Below are positions 1 to 12,000 of a stretch of 64,000 bases of DNA, one piece after another (the stretch's first letter is position 1; each line of letters begins with the position of its first letter). Under the pieces are notes generated by a model. It had not been told where the DNA came from. It was given only the letters and a program-made list of their open reading frames with translations, and did not search any database. This DNA comes from Zoroaster sp. YZ-2022 (Eukaryota; Echinodermata; Asteroidea; Forcipulatida; Zoroasteridae), in the NCBI GenBank assembly GCA_029582265.1, contig CM055828.1, positions 30,252,459-30,316,458 of the forward strand. Direction: 5' to 3'. Made by a program: the position numbers and the translations under genes.

Positions 1-177
1 CTGTGTTGCACGAACGAACACAAAAATGACCCACGTATTATGGCCTATTACGGGGACAGGGCATTTTCCTGTATCGCACCTAGGCTGCCAGAAGACCTCA
101 GGGAAATACAAAATATCTCTCTCTTTCAGCAGCGACTCAAAACATATCTGTTTACACTTGCTTTTACATCTATTTGA
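1..177 (+). pseudogene. 3' remnant of a non-LTR retrotransposon reverse transcriptase
   Basis: Frame 1 reads open from the window edge to a TGA at 175-177. It contains YGDRAFSCIAPRL, then LPEDLRE and FQQRLKTYLF. This matches the C-terminal end usual in CR1/L2/Jockey-type ORF2 proteins (YGxRAFSxxAPxLWNxLP...FKxxLKTxLF), with the WN pair missing. The rest of the element would lie left of the window. It is likely an old 5'-truncated copy; no intact gene is implied. Confidence 0.6.
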
Positions 178-1144
<967 letters not shown>

Positions 1145-1469
1145 TGTAGATCAGCTGTGTCCTGATGTCTGCAATTGTTGGATTCAGTATGGTTATACAC
1201 GTGTCGATTGCATGAATGGTTGGAACCAGTCTACTCTTGCTGTCATCATGAACACAACAGATATACTGTACGTACAGCGGGGCTGGGGATAGAAATAACA
1301 CTAATTAAACTAAATTTTTGATTTGATTTTTGACCTTACTCTGACGTATGTATGAAGCACTGTAAATTAAATTTAAAAAATATATATATATAATATATAA
1401 AACAATAATAATAATAATAATCATGATGAGATTTGAACGTAATTCATGTCTGTTGCCGGTCAAATTTTA

Positions 1470-2329
1470 GGTTTTCCCGGCCAAGTTCGTCACATTCAAA
1501 TTCGTTTCCGTGCGTTCGCATTAAAGAGATTTTGCTGATCCGGTTGCTACCACGGTTCGAATTAGGAATTCAGGCATTCAATTTCGTTTTCAGACATTAA
1601 ATCTCAGATTTGCGTCATTCATTTTAGTGGTTCACATCCGTCATTCAATTTCGCCAGATTGGCTTGAATGAGGATTTGCACTTGAGTTTCATTTTCAATT
1701 TCATTTACAGGCAATCAATTTCAATCATGTGTTTTTCTCATTAATATTTTCGTTAATGTTTCTACATTATCGTTAAAATTTTTACTTTGTTTTTTTATCA
1801 TTTGTTTCCACTTACATATTTCTCAATTTATGTATTTTGGGGACATTCCTCGAACGACTCAATCAAGCGTGCTCGGACTACATCAGATAATTGACCACGG
1901 GCTGCCGTTTCGTTATCTTTATCTGTCAACGTAGTGAATTGTAAAAATGGAACTGTATCCTTTAATAAAGTGGCAGGCTCTTACAATGAGTGAACCAATT
2001 GCTACTATGAAATTGAAACATGCATGGAAAACAAGTTTAACAGTGTGAATTTCATTGCACAAATGTCACAAATGCTTGCCCAATAACGAATTTGAATGAC
2101 TGAATGTACCGCCACGGGAAGCTTAGGCGAAATTTAATGTTGTTGGAGAGTATTTTTAAATTGGATGCGCATTATTGTTAATTGCATGACACGTGAAATG
2201 AAATTGAATGACCGTTTAATTAAGCAAATTGAATTCCTGATGATTTTGAGCAGCAATCGGTTTCGAGCGAAATTGATTGACGCTGCGTTGAAAATGGCTG
2301 CTAAATTGAGGAACTTGGCCGGGAAAACC
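1470..2329. mobile_element. 860-bp inverted-repeat element with degenerate internal repeats
   Basis: The left end reads GGTTTTCCCGGCCAAGTTC and the right end is its exact reverse complement (2311-2329). Both ends are flanked by TA (1468-1469 and 2330-2331), consistent with a TA target duplication. The interior carries scattered, degenerate copies of TCATTCAATTTCG in the left half and of its complement CGAAATTGAATGA in the right half. No transposase frame is visible, so it is probably non-autonomous. The superfamily is unassigned; the TA duplication fits Tc1/mariner but does not prove it. Confidence 0.7.
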
Positions 2330-3316
2330 TATAGTAAATGTCGTTATTTGACAAAATGTGTAATAAAGCGCCTTTTCTTTCTATGATAATGACACCTTTT
2401 TAATATCTGCAGTGTGTTATCGGGTGGAAATATCTACATTCTACCAACTGGTCTTTTTAAAGACTTTTCGTTCTTACAAATATTGTAAGTGTTATGTTCG
2501 CTCTTCTTTAATTTTAAGATGGGAACGTATTATAATTTCTGTTGTATTCAACTTACTGGTATTGCTCATAGGCATGTGCCAAATAACCACACATTCGGTT
2601 ATTCGATAGATGAACCGAATATCCGAATAGTGTTTTTCCTTTCAAATATTCGAAGATAAAGGCACCTACCGATGAAAGTACAACATTTTGGTTGTCTTAT
2701 TAACTAGGCGTGGATCCAGGGTCTGGAAACAGAGGGACACTAGGCAAATAAGGGACCTGGGGCACACTGCCAAAACAGTGGGCACCCCAAAAATATAGTT
2801 AATGTACATGCATGGCGATGTGGGGGGAACATGCCCCCTTTGCCCCCAATCCACCACTGCAATTAATAAAGAGTCGTTTGACAATTGAGAGTAACTACAA
2901 ATGGTTTGTTGTACATTTAATGTACAATTGAAATCAAACAACTGGTGTTAGACATAAATGCGGGTCTTAAAGATAGAAGTCCAGTTTTTCGTGCCAATAT
3001 TGATTTTATGATCAAACGTTTAAAATCTTGATATGCTGAATAATTTGGTCGCCACTTTCCCCAATTATTCGACCTTTTGTTCCGACCAACTAAAACATCG
3101 TTATTTTACATAATGCTATATTTCGGGTTTTGAACCTCAAAATAATATTACTTAGGCCTATGTTTTGTTAGTATGGAGAGCCAAGGCCGCCATCTTGAAT
3201 TTTAAAGGGCCATCCATTCTGACTTTGTTTATTATTCATTTAATTAGCTCATATAACAATTTCAGAGCATAAAAGTCTACATTACGTTTGAAGAGGACTG
3301 TTTGTGTCTTTTGTAT
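2330..3316. other. non-coding stretch with a short repeat remnant
   Basis: No convincing gene. Around 2704-2860 a short G/C-rich unit starts with GGCGTGGATCCAGGG and ends with a roughly inverse CAATCCACCACTG. This resembles the ends of small hAT-like MITEs common in marine animals; the assignment is tentative. Around 2580-2640 there is an AATATTCGAA-type low-complexity patch. Confidence 0.4.
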
Positions 3317-3919
3317 CATTCCTAGCAACTTGCTGTCATTCCTTAGGGCAAATTGCTGTCATTACTCAGGGCAACTTGCCGTCATTCCTTAGGGCAACTT
3401 GCCGTCATTCCTTAGGGCAACTTGCCGTCATTCCTTAGGGCAACTTGCTGTCATTCCTTAGGGCAACTTGCTGTCATTCCTTAGGGCAACTTGCTGTCAT
3501 TCCTTAGGGCAACTTGCTGTCATTCCTTAGGGCAACTTGCTGTCATTCCTTAGGGCAACTTGCTGTCATTCCTAAGGGCAACTTGCTGTCATTCCTTAGG
3601 GCAACTTGCTGTCATTCCTTAGGGCAACTTGCTGTCATTCCTTAGGGCAACTTGCCGTCATTCCTTAGGGCAACTTGCTGTCATTCCTTAGGGCAACTTG
3701 CTGTCATTCCTTAGGGCAACTTGCTGTCATTGCTTAGGGCAACTTGCTGTCATTGCTTAGGGCAACTTGCTGTCATTCCTAAGGGCAACTTGCTGTCATT
3801 CCTTAGGGCAACTTGCCGTCATTCCTTAGGGCAACTTGCTGTCATTCCTTAGGGCAACTTGCTGTCATTCCTTAGGGCAACTTGCTGTCATTCCTTAGGG
3901 CAACTTGCTGTCATTCCTT
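3317..3919. repeat. 23-bp minisatellite
   Basis: About 26 head-to-tail copies of a 23-bp unit beginning CATTCCTTAGGGCAACTTGC. Most copies differ at one or two positions (GCTGT/GCCGT, TTAG/TAAG, CCTT/GCTT). There are no unique spacers, so it is not a CRISPR array. The 23-bp period is not a multiple of three and gives no long open frame. Confidence 0.97.
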
Positions 3920-3981
3920 AGACCTATATAGAATCCTATACATCTATAGCAGCGGGTGCCACGATATTCTAGCCAGCCAAT

Positions 3982-4150
3982 CGACATCGGACAAGCTAGC
4001 TCGGTGATCGAGAGGATACGACATCTGCACTAATAAGCAGGAGGCCGTGAGTTCGAATCCCGTCCAAGTCGCCTGTGAAGTTTTTTTTCCCACAGACACT
4101 CGGAAAGCACTGAGTATACAGTGCTATACACACGTCGGTGTAGGGCAAAA
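3982..4150 (+). mobile_element. tRNA-derived SINE-like unit
   Basis: It holds an A-box-like TAGCTCGGTGATCGAG (from 3997) and a clear B box GTTCGAATCC at 4051-4060, spaced as in a tRNA promoter. The flanks CGACATCGGAC and GTCCAAGTCG can partly pair as an acceptor stem. A T run and a non-tRNA body follow. Mismatched stems argue against a working tRNA gene. Confidence 0.55.
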
Positions 4151-5161
4151 TTAAATCAATTGTTTATCACCCGACGCAAGAATTTCATCAAACTATAAAG
4201 AACTAATACTTGTTTTATATTTTGATGCACTCAACTGTTGTCTGTCGAGATTCATTTGTAAATTTATTTTTCTAAAATACGTGAAACCTCAGGTAGGAAT
4301 ATTGTTCAACTTGTTCGATCCCATGACAACGTTTCATGAAGTATGATTTCAGGAAATGGTGATGGATATATACCAATATATCTGCTTTAACACGGTGTTT
4401 TCACCCTATAGGTGATTTTATTTTCTATATAGGCCTAATGAGCTGCAGGCGGAAATATTTTTCATAGTTTTTGTTTGATCACTAATATATCACCTTTCCG
4501 GAAATTCTAAGAATATTGGTCAAAATCGATAAATCGGTGGCTCGATGCTGTGTGATTTATGAATTTCAATCAAGCAGCATCGAACCACCGATTTCTCTTG
4601 ATTGAAGTACGTCTCATTGCAAACAAATGAATGGTTATATGTAATGAGTATATTTGGGAGAACACAAACAAAACTTGTCCCATTCTATAACACTTGTAAA
4701 TGAAGAGTAGCATTCGACCAAGTGTTGTCTGTCGAGATTCATTCGTTATTTAAGATTTCTAAAATATGTAAACCTCGGGCAGTCGGGCATTGTTGTTATG
4801 CGTTTTAATACAATGTTTTAACCCTACTTCATTTCCTCATCTTACAAAAGCGTACTTACTTAAATTTAAAAAAAAAATTTTTTTAATCATGATACCATGA
4901 CAACGTTTCATAAAGGAAAATCTTAGAACATTGGTGGATATATACCGACGTATCCCTATATCTGTGTTAACGCTATATGCGATATTATTTTCTATATAGG
5001 CCTAATGAGCTGCAGGCGGTAATATTTTTCATAGTTTGTGACCGATCACTAATATTTCACCAAGTATGCTTTTAGGAAAATCTAAGAACATCGGCGAAAA
5101 TAACCATATTAACGGAAGTTAATGATCTTTGTTTTAACCCTATTTTGTTTTCCCATCTTAG
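4151..5161 (+). other. intron-type sequence of the LRR array without a complete exon
   Basis: The sequence is made of the same blocks that separate LRR exons downstream, including TAATGAGCTGCAGGCGG and TTTCATAGTTTTTG, but the exon is lost. At 4531-4550 and 4575-4594 an intron piece meets its own inverted copy, giving a short hairpin. At about 4820-4860 the acceptor-side tract CATCTTA runs directly into CAAAAGCGTACTTAC, a decayed exon end. Confidence 0.6.
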
Positions 5162-5233
5162 ATCGCTGGAAAACAACAAAATTAGTGAAATTGCTCCAGG
5201 AACATTTGCTGGTATACAAAATCTCAAAATTTT
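5162..5233 (+). CDS. LRR exon 1 (SLENN...QNLKIL)
   Basis: Open 72-nt exon between CATCTTAG and GTAAGT. It has N-edge SLENN, core KISEIAPGTFAGI and C-edge QNLKIL. This is the first complete LRR exon seen in the array. Confidence 0.85.
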
Positions 5234-5864
5234 GTAAGTATTCATGTCATGAATTTTAATCACACACCATCGAGCCACCGATTTATCTTGACTGAAGTTA
5301 TACGTGTCACTGCAAACGAATTAGATGAGTGCTTAAACTGCTTAGGCCCTAGTTCATGTTTGCCGATCGAAATATTTCAACTCATTTTCACTTTTTCTCT
5401 TTAACGAAACAAAGTATCTGATCTGTTGTTTAATGTATATCTTCAATCATAAAATTAAACATACTAGGACAACGAACTGATACTTTTATGTTTTATATTT
5501 CGATGCACTCAACTGTTGTCTATCGAGATTCATTTGTAATTTTATTTTTCTAAAATACGTGAAACCTCAGGCAGGAAAATTCTTCAACTTGTTCGATTCC
5601 GTGACAACGTTTCATGAAGTATGATTTCAGGAAAGTCTGAGAACATATCTGCTTTAACACGGTGTTTTTAACTCTACTTCGTGACTTTATTTTCTATATA
5701 GGCCAAATGAGCTGCAGGCGGAAATATTTTTCATAGTTTTTGACCGATCACTAATATTTCACCAAGTATGTTTTTAGGAAAATCTAAGAACATCGGCGAA
5801 AATAACCATATTAACGGAAGTTTAATGATCTTTGTTTTAACCCTACTTTGTTTTCCCATCTTAG

Positions 5865-5908
5865 ATCGCTGAAAAACAACAAAATAAGTGAAATTGCTCC
5901 AGGAATAT
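5865..5908 (+). pseudogene. truncated LRR exon (type GGAATA)
   Basis: It starts correctly after CATCTTAG (SLKNNKISEIAPG) but breaks off after CCAGGAATA. It then passes straight into intron-type sequence (TTTTTGTGCGATCAC). It has no donor at the normal place. Five similar truncated copies occur downstream. Confidence 0.8.
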
Positions 5909-6028
5909 TTTTTGTGCGATCACTAATAATTCACGAAGTACGCTTTCAGTAAAATCTAAGAAGATTGGTGCAAATAACGGGATTTAATGATCTTTGTTTT
6001 AACCCTATTTTGTTTTACCATCTTACAG

Positions 6029-6100
6029 ATCGCTGTACAATAACAAAATCAGTGAAATTCCTCCAGGAACATTTGATGGTCTACAAAATCTCAACATATT
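6029..6100 (+). CDS. LRR exon 2 (SLYNN...QNLNIL)
   Basis: Acceptor CATCTTACAG, donor GTAAGT, open. Core KISEIPPGTFDGL with Pro-Pro in place of Ala-Pro. It lies about 120 bp after a truncated copy. Confidence 0.85.
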
Positions 6101-6331
6101 GTAAGTATTCATGTCATGAATTTCAATCACGCACGATGTTTTAACCCTATATAGGTGATTTTATTTTCTATATAGGCCTAATGAGCTGCAGGCGGAAATA
6201 TTTTTCATAGTTTTTGTCTGATCACTAATATCTCACCTTTCAGGAAATTCTAAGAACATTGGTCAAATTAACCATATTAATGGGATTTAATGATTTTTGT
6301 TTTAACCCTATTTTGTTTTACCATCTTACAG

Positions 6332-6403
6332 ATGGCTGTACAATAACAAAATTAGTGCAATTGCTCCAGGAACATTTGGTGGTCTACAAAATCTCAACGA
6401 ATT
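6332..6403 (+). CDS. LRR exon 3 (WLYNN...QNLNEL), weak donor
   Basis: Acceptor CATCTTACAG; core KISAIAPGTFGGL. The donor reads GTATTA instead of GTAAGT, so splicing may be weak or lost. Confidence 0.75.
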
Positions 6404-7056
6404 GTATTAAAGTAGTCATGAATTTTTAATCACACAGCATCGAGCCAGCGATTTATCTTGACTGAAGTTACGTATCACTGCAAACAAATTAGATGAAGTG
6501 CTTAGTTCATGTTTGCCAATCGAAATATTTGAATGCATTTTCACTTTTTTCTCTTTAACGAAACAAAGTAATGAGCTACATTTTTTCACGGATCTGTTGT
6601 TTAATGTATATCTTCAATCATAAAGTTAAACATACTAGGACAACGAACTGATACTTTTGTTTTATATTTTGATGCACTCAACTGTTGTCTAACAAGATTC
6701 ATTTGTAAATTTAGTTTTATAAAATACGTGAAACCTCAGACAGGAATATTGTTCAACTTGTTCGATCCCATGACAACGTTTCATGAAGTATGATTTCAGG
6801 AAAGTCTGAGAACATTGATGAATATATACCAATGTAGGCCTGTATCTGCTTTAACACGATGTTTTTAACTCTACTTCGTGACTTTATTTTCTATATAGGC
6901 CAAATGAGCTGCAGGTGGATATATTTTTCATAGTTTTTGACCGATCATTAATATTTCACCAAGTATGTTTTCAGGAAAATCGACGAAAATAATCATAGAC
7001 CTATTAACGGAATTTAATGATCTTTGTTTTAACCCTATTTTGTTTTCCCATCTTAG

Positions 7057-7128
7057 ATCGCTGAAAAACAACAAAATCAGTGCAATTGCTCCAGGAACAT
7101 TTGATGGTCTACAAAATCTCAACGAATT
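7057..7128 (+). CDS. LRR exon 4 (SLKNN...QNLNEL)
   Basis: Open, between CATCTTAG and GTAAGT. Core KISAIAPGTFDGL. Confidence 0.85.
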
Positions 7129-7696
7129 GTAAGTAGTCATGAATTTTTAATCACACAGCATCGAGCCAGCGATTTATCTTGACTGAAGTTACGTATCACT
7201 GCAAATAAATTAGATGAAGTGCTTAGTCCATGTTTGTCAATCGAAATATTTGAATGCATTTTCACTTTTTCTTATTAACGAAACAAAGTAATGAGCTACA
7301 TTTTTTCACGGATCTGTTGTTTAATGTATATCTTCAATCATAAAGTTAAACGTACTAGGACAACGAACTGATACTTTTGTTTTATATTTCGATGCACTCA
7401 ACTGTTGTCTAACAAGATTCATTTGTAAATTTAGTTTTATAAAATACGTGAAACCTCAGACAGGAATATTGTTCAACTTGTTCGATCCCATGACAACGTT
7501 TCATGAAGTATGATTTCAGGAAAGTCTATATAGGCCAAATGAGCTGCAGGTGGAAATATTTTTCATAGTTTTTGACCGATCACTAATATTTCACCAAGTA
7601 TGCTTTCAGGAAAATCTAAGAACATCGGCGAAACTATAACCATATCACGGAATTTAATGATCTCCGTTTTAACCCGTCTTTGTTTTTCAATCTTGG

Positions 7697-7722
7697 AACG
7701 CTGGTAAACATAATCAAATAAA
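7697..7722 (+). pseudogene. 5' part of an LRR exon split by a retrotransposon
   Basis: Sequence aligned to an exon start (AACGCTGGTAAACATAATC) follows TCAATCTTGG, where the acceptor AG has become GG. It decays and then meets the 5' end of the retrotransposon. Its 3' counterpart is at 17187-17247. Confidence 0.55.
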
Positions 7723-7895
7723 TTGTTGTTGGATAGTTGAGTGGGGTCATGAACGGACGCATGTAGTGCGAGCTCCTCGAGAATCACAGCAAAACCTCGA
7801 TTTTTCTCCATCTCTTCATTTTATTCATCCATTTATTAACGCTTTCCACAATCATTTTGCCAATACACTCTTCTTGTGAAGTTTTTAATAACATC

Positions 7896-8741
7896 ATGCC
7901 TCCAAGAAAGGAGAAAAAGGGATCTGTGTCAGCTGAACTATCGAGTTCCAGTGTTACCGCGCCAAGCACGTCAGGTGACCATCTGCCTACCGCCCGTTCC
8001 CGAAGCTCTTCGGACAGCGAGATCGCTTGTTTGCGGCAGGATATCATGGGCATGGCAGCCGATCTCCATGGTAAGCTTGACAAAGTTATCAACAATCAAC
8101 AAGATCTTCTTACCAGAATGGAGAAAATGGAATCCAATCATGAAGAGATGGAGAAATCCCTAGACTTTACATCACGATCCATCGAAGATATTCAAAAGAA
8201 AAACGCTTCATTGTCCGATGATTTATCCAAGATGGCGTCCCAAATGAATGAAACCCAAATTAAAATCGTCCAGCTTGAAGAGGCTAATCTACACCTTGAA
8301 CGCTATTCCCGAGGCTTCAATTTAAGATTTGGCGGTATACCGGAAGCTGTTAACGAGAACCCGTCATACCCCCTTGAGAAGGTGAGAGAGATCTTATCCA
8401 CCAAATTCAACATGGAGGACGTTAAGATAGAGAACGCACATCGGTCTGGTCGCGCTCCCAAACTAGCCTCTGAGATGTCGCTGAAACCTCGCCATATTCT
8501 GGTCAAATTTCTATACCGACCTGAACGTCTTGCGATTTTGAAGCATGCCAAATCTTCTCTAAGCAATACTGGTGTGTTTGCATTGCAAGATTTGCCAGCC
8601 GCCGATCTTGCGAAAAAGAGATCTATGAGAGACATCATGAAGAAGGCATATGACTCAGGGCACAAGGTCGTATTCCGAAACGGCGATCTCTTCATTGATG
8701 GAAAAAGGCACACCACGTCTGCTAAACCGTCGTCTACATGA
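7896..8741 (+). CDS. retrotransposon ORF1 nucleic-acid-binding protein
   Basis: A 281-residue frame if the ATG at 7896 (MPPRKEKK) is used; an in-frame ATG 13 codons upstream is also possible. It begins with a Lys-rich and Ser-rich stretch, then a coiled coil with heptad-like Leu/Met/Ile (about residues 45-130). Next comes an RRM-like segment starting LERYSRGFNLRFGGIPE, then a C-terminal domain with AHRSGR and HILVKFLYRPERL. This order is that of L1-type ORF1p (Transposase_22 family), which forms trimers and coats element RNA. The frame is intact although ORF2 is broken, which suggests a fairly recent insertion. Confidence 0.85.
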   Translation: MPPRKEKKGSVSAELSSSSVTAPSTSGDHLPTARSRSSSDSEIACLRQDIMGMAADLHGKLDKVINNQQDLLTRMEKMESNHEEMEKSLDFTSRSIEDIQKKNASLSDDLSKMASQMNETQIKIVQLEEANLHLERYSRGFNLRFGGIPEAVNENPSYPLEKVREILSTKFNMEDVKIENAHRSGRAPKLASEMSLKPRHILVKFLYRPERLAILKHAKSSLSNTGVFALQDLPAADLAKKRSMRDIMKKAYDSGHKVVFRNGDLFIDGKRHTTSAKPSST

Positions 8742-9318
8742 ACTAATCGTCTTCATGGACAGTTTGGACATTTAGGCCTAGATGTAAATTAATAACAATC
8801 TCTTGTGATTCTCTTGAATTGCATTCATTCCAATCACATTGCCTCTTTGGGTAGAATGTCGTATCTGGCCGCCACTATTTTTCATTAAATATAACCAATA
8901 ATGTAATCTTACCTACCTGGTAAGGTGGAGAACATATGGATGATGATGATGGACATATACTTCAAATTATTCCAGGATATTTATTTCATGAAAAATCAGG
9001 CATTTTTGGTATACGATGACTTCCTCAGTCATGTCAGTCTGATCTTGTAAACTCCACAATTAGTGACCAACACGGTCATTGTACATGCGTAGTGGCAACT
9101 ATAATAGGATCCTTCTATTTTCTGAAGGGGAGGATTTTTTTAGAAGGGAAATCAAGTCCGAAAACCATCATAAAAGTGGATTTTAAAGATAGTTTTCGCT
9201 TTCTGTACCACCAAAAATCGATAGAATGATTTTTTAACTGGTTAGTGGTTGCAAAAAAAATCCAAAAAAGCCCTTAAAAAGTGGCGGCCGGATATGACAT
9301 TCTTTCCGCCTCTTTTTC
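8742..9318 (+). other. inter-ORF region of the retrotransposon
   Basis: About 580 bp between ORF1 and the first ORF2-like frame. I see no other gene. It is AT-rich with short A and T runs. Confidence 0.5.
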
Positions 9319-12000
9319 ATGTCAAATTTAACTTGTATATCTGTGTTTTCATTGTACCTTATGTCTCATTGTAGTGTTTTTGTGTTTACAATTGTCATGG
9401 ATACGTATACTACCACTGACTTTAAATATGTAAATCTTACAGATGTAGAAAGCTTGTCATGCGATGAGGGTTGTTTAGCACTTTCAATTGATTCCCCTCC
9501 TGTGTATGGCTGGTATTTGTGAATTATGTAACCAACACAATCCGTGTTTTCAACATGCACTGCCGTTCAATCATTTAGGTGACGATCAAGATTTCTTCTT
9601 GGCCCTTCTTGAATTGAAAACTGATCACAGAATCAATACTCAGAGACTCTCAAATATGCGTTTCAATCCCCTCAGTTTTAACAACCAATTTGGTGGTAAT
9701 TCGGACATTGATCCTGATGCAAACTTTTACTCCAACACACAGAATTATTCTTCTGACTACTTGTTTTGTGATCAGTTTAACGAAATGTATAACAAAGATA
9801 TTAACCAAAGCAACTTCTCTACCTTTCATTTGAATGCAAGAAGCTTCTACAAAAATGTTGATGCCATTGGTGACTATCTTGCTCTTTTGAACTTTGAATT
9901 TTCTATCCTTGGTTTTACTGAAACTTGGCTGCATAAGGATAGTCCACCATACGAACTTAAAGGTTACAGCTTTCTTGGTAAAGATAGAGCAGTCAAAAGA
10001 GGTGGAGGAGTTGCTTTGTATGTACATAATTCCATTTCTTTTAAACAGCGATATCTGTGAGTCACTTTTCATCGAAATATCTTCCCCAGGGCGTAAAAAT
10101 ATCATTGTAGGAGGTTATACAGGCCACCTACGGTCCACCCCGTTGATTTGATTGAATCTTTTGATGACCTTCTACATTTAATCAATCAGGAAAACAAGCT
10201 CACGTTTTTCATGGGTGATTTCAACATAGATCTCCTTCAATATGAATCGCATCAGGCCACCCAGGACTTTGTAAATAGTTTGTTCAGCAATTACCAACTT
10301 CCATTAATAAACAAACCCACCCGCATCACAGAAACCAGTGCTACTCTTATTGATAACATTATTTCGAATAACACTGATTGCAATATCTCAAGTGGAATCT
10401 TGTTTGCTGACATCACTGATCATTTGCCAGTTTTTCAAATATCCACATTCAGTACTCATAAAACTCCACTGAGATCCGAACAGTATGTGAGAAGGGAAAT
10501 CAATGCTTGTAATATTGCCTCATTTTCGAATGAACTTAGCAAGGTTAACTGGAACTATGTGCTATCCAACGAGGACCCTAATGGGGCTTTTGATATGTTC
10601 CACTTAATGCTTTCCAAACTTTATGACAAGTGTTTTCCTGCCAAGAAAGTTAAAGCTAATGTTGTTCGTAAAAAAAAGTGCTGGATGACTGCTGGTTTGA
10701 TTAAATCTGTCAAATATAAGCATAGATTGTATTTTAAAAAAATGCTTAATCACCCTTCAGCGTCTAATAAAAGTAAGTTTATCCTTTATCGCAATCAACT
10801 TAATATTTTAATCAAGAAATGTAAAATTGATTACTACACTGACAAATTTAATGATGCCAAGAACAATGTTAAGAAGACCTGGAGTATTATCAAACAATTC
10901 TTAACAAAAACGCTTCTACCAATACGATGTTTAAGAAGATTAACCACAATGGAAGGCTGATTACCAACCCTGACAAAATCGCCACTGCGTTTAACAACTA
11001 CTTCACTAGCATTGGCCCTTCTTTGAGCAGTCTAATACCTCAGCCCAACGTAGCCTTTGATCATTATCTTAAGAGCAGTTATACTGATTCTATGTACCTG
11101 TATCCGACTTACCAAAAGGAAATCTGTGACATTGTTAATTCTTTGAAGAATGGTAAGAGCTCAGGATACGATGACATCAGTCCAGATGTGCTAAAATCTG
11201 TCATTGGGCATGTCAGCCTTCCATTGTGTCATGTCTTTAACTTATCTCTTTCCAGAGGTATCTTTCCTGACAAGCTCAAAATAGCTAGGGTGACTCCCAT
11301 CTATAAGAGTGGTGATCATTGTGAACTGGTTAATTATAGACCCATCTCCTTTTTGTCAGTTTTCTCTAAAATACTCGAAAAGATAGCCTACATTAGAACC
11401 AGTGCCTTTTAAAATAAATTCAACATTTTATTCAATGGTCAATATGGGTTTAGAAGTAACCACTCTACTGACATGGCCCTCATTGATATGATCAACAAAA
11501 TCACTAAAGGTTTTGAGAATAATTATATTTCTGTAAGAATATTTTTAGACCTCTCTAAAGCCTTTGACACGATTAATCATAGCATTCTTTTACATAAATT
11601 AAGTTATTATGGTATAAGGGGTACTCCGTTAAACTGGTTTACAAGTTATCTCTCCAACAGAAGTCAGTATACTCGAATTGGCTGTTCTAGCTCTGCTACC
11701 AACACTGTTACTTGTGGAGTACCCCAAGGATCTCTTCTCGGCCCGTTGTTGTTTTCTTTGTATATTAATGATATTTGTTATTCATCTACTTCTTTATCTT
11801 TTATCTTATTTGCTGATGACACCAATGTTTTTTATTCTGGTGACAATGCTACTCTGGTTTCTATTATTAATACCATCAACATCGAATTGGGTAATGTTGC
11901 TACCTGGCTCCAAGTCAACAGACTGTCTCTTAACTTGAACAAATGTAATTTTATGATTTTTCGTAAAAAGTCCAATATTTCTTCTCCCTCTACACTGTAA
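9319..12000 (+). pseudogene. retrotransposon ORF2: endonuclease and N-terminal part of reverse transcriptase
   Basis: An N-terminal piece (9319-9522) ends with Cys and WYL residues, and the next frame continues CELCNQHNPC; this could be a frameshifted zinc-finger-like head. The APE-type endonuclease follows in frame 2: FHLNARS (about 9826), FTETWL, GGGVALYV, then GDFNIDLL (about 10,215) and TLIDNIISNN. The frame shifts twice between about 10,040 and 10,150. Frame 1 carries the reverse transcriptase: NGKSSGYDDISPDVLK, LDLSKAFDTINH (motif A), GVPQGSLLGPLLF (motif B) and the catalytic FADD at 11,809-11,820. A TAA at 11,410-11,412 interrupts it. It ends at the DNA-element insertion at 11,993. Confidence 0.85.

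Noticed and set aside
3317..3919. Possible CRISPR-like array
   Set aside because: Units are contiguous 23-mers with no spacers, in a eukaryotic context; it is a minisatellite.
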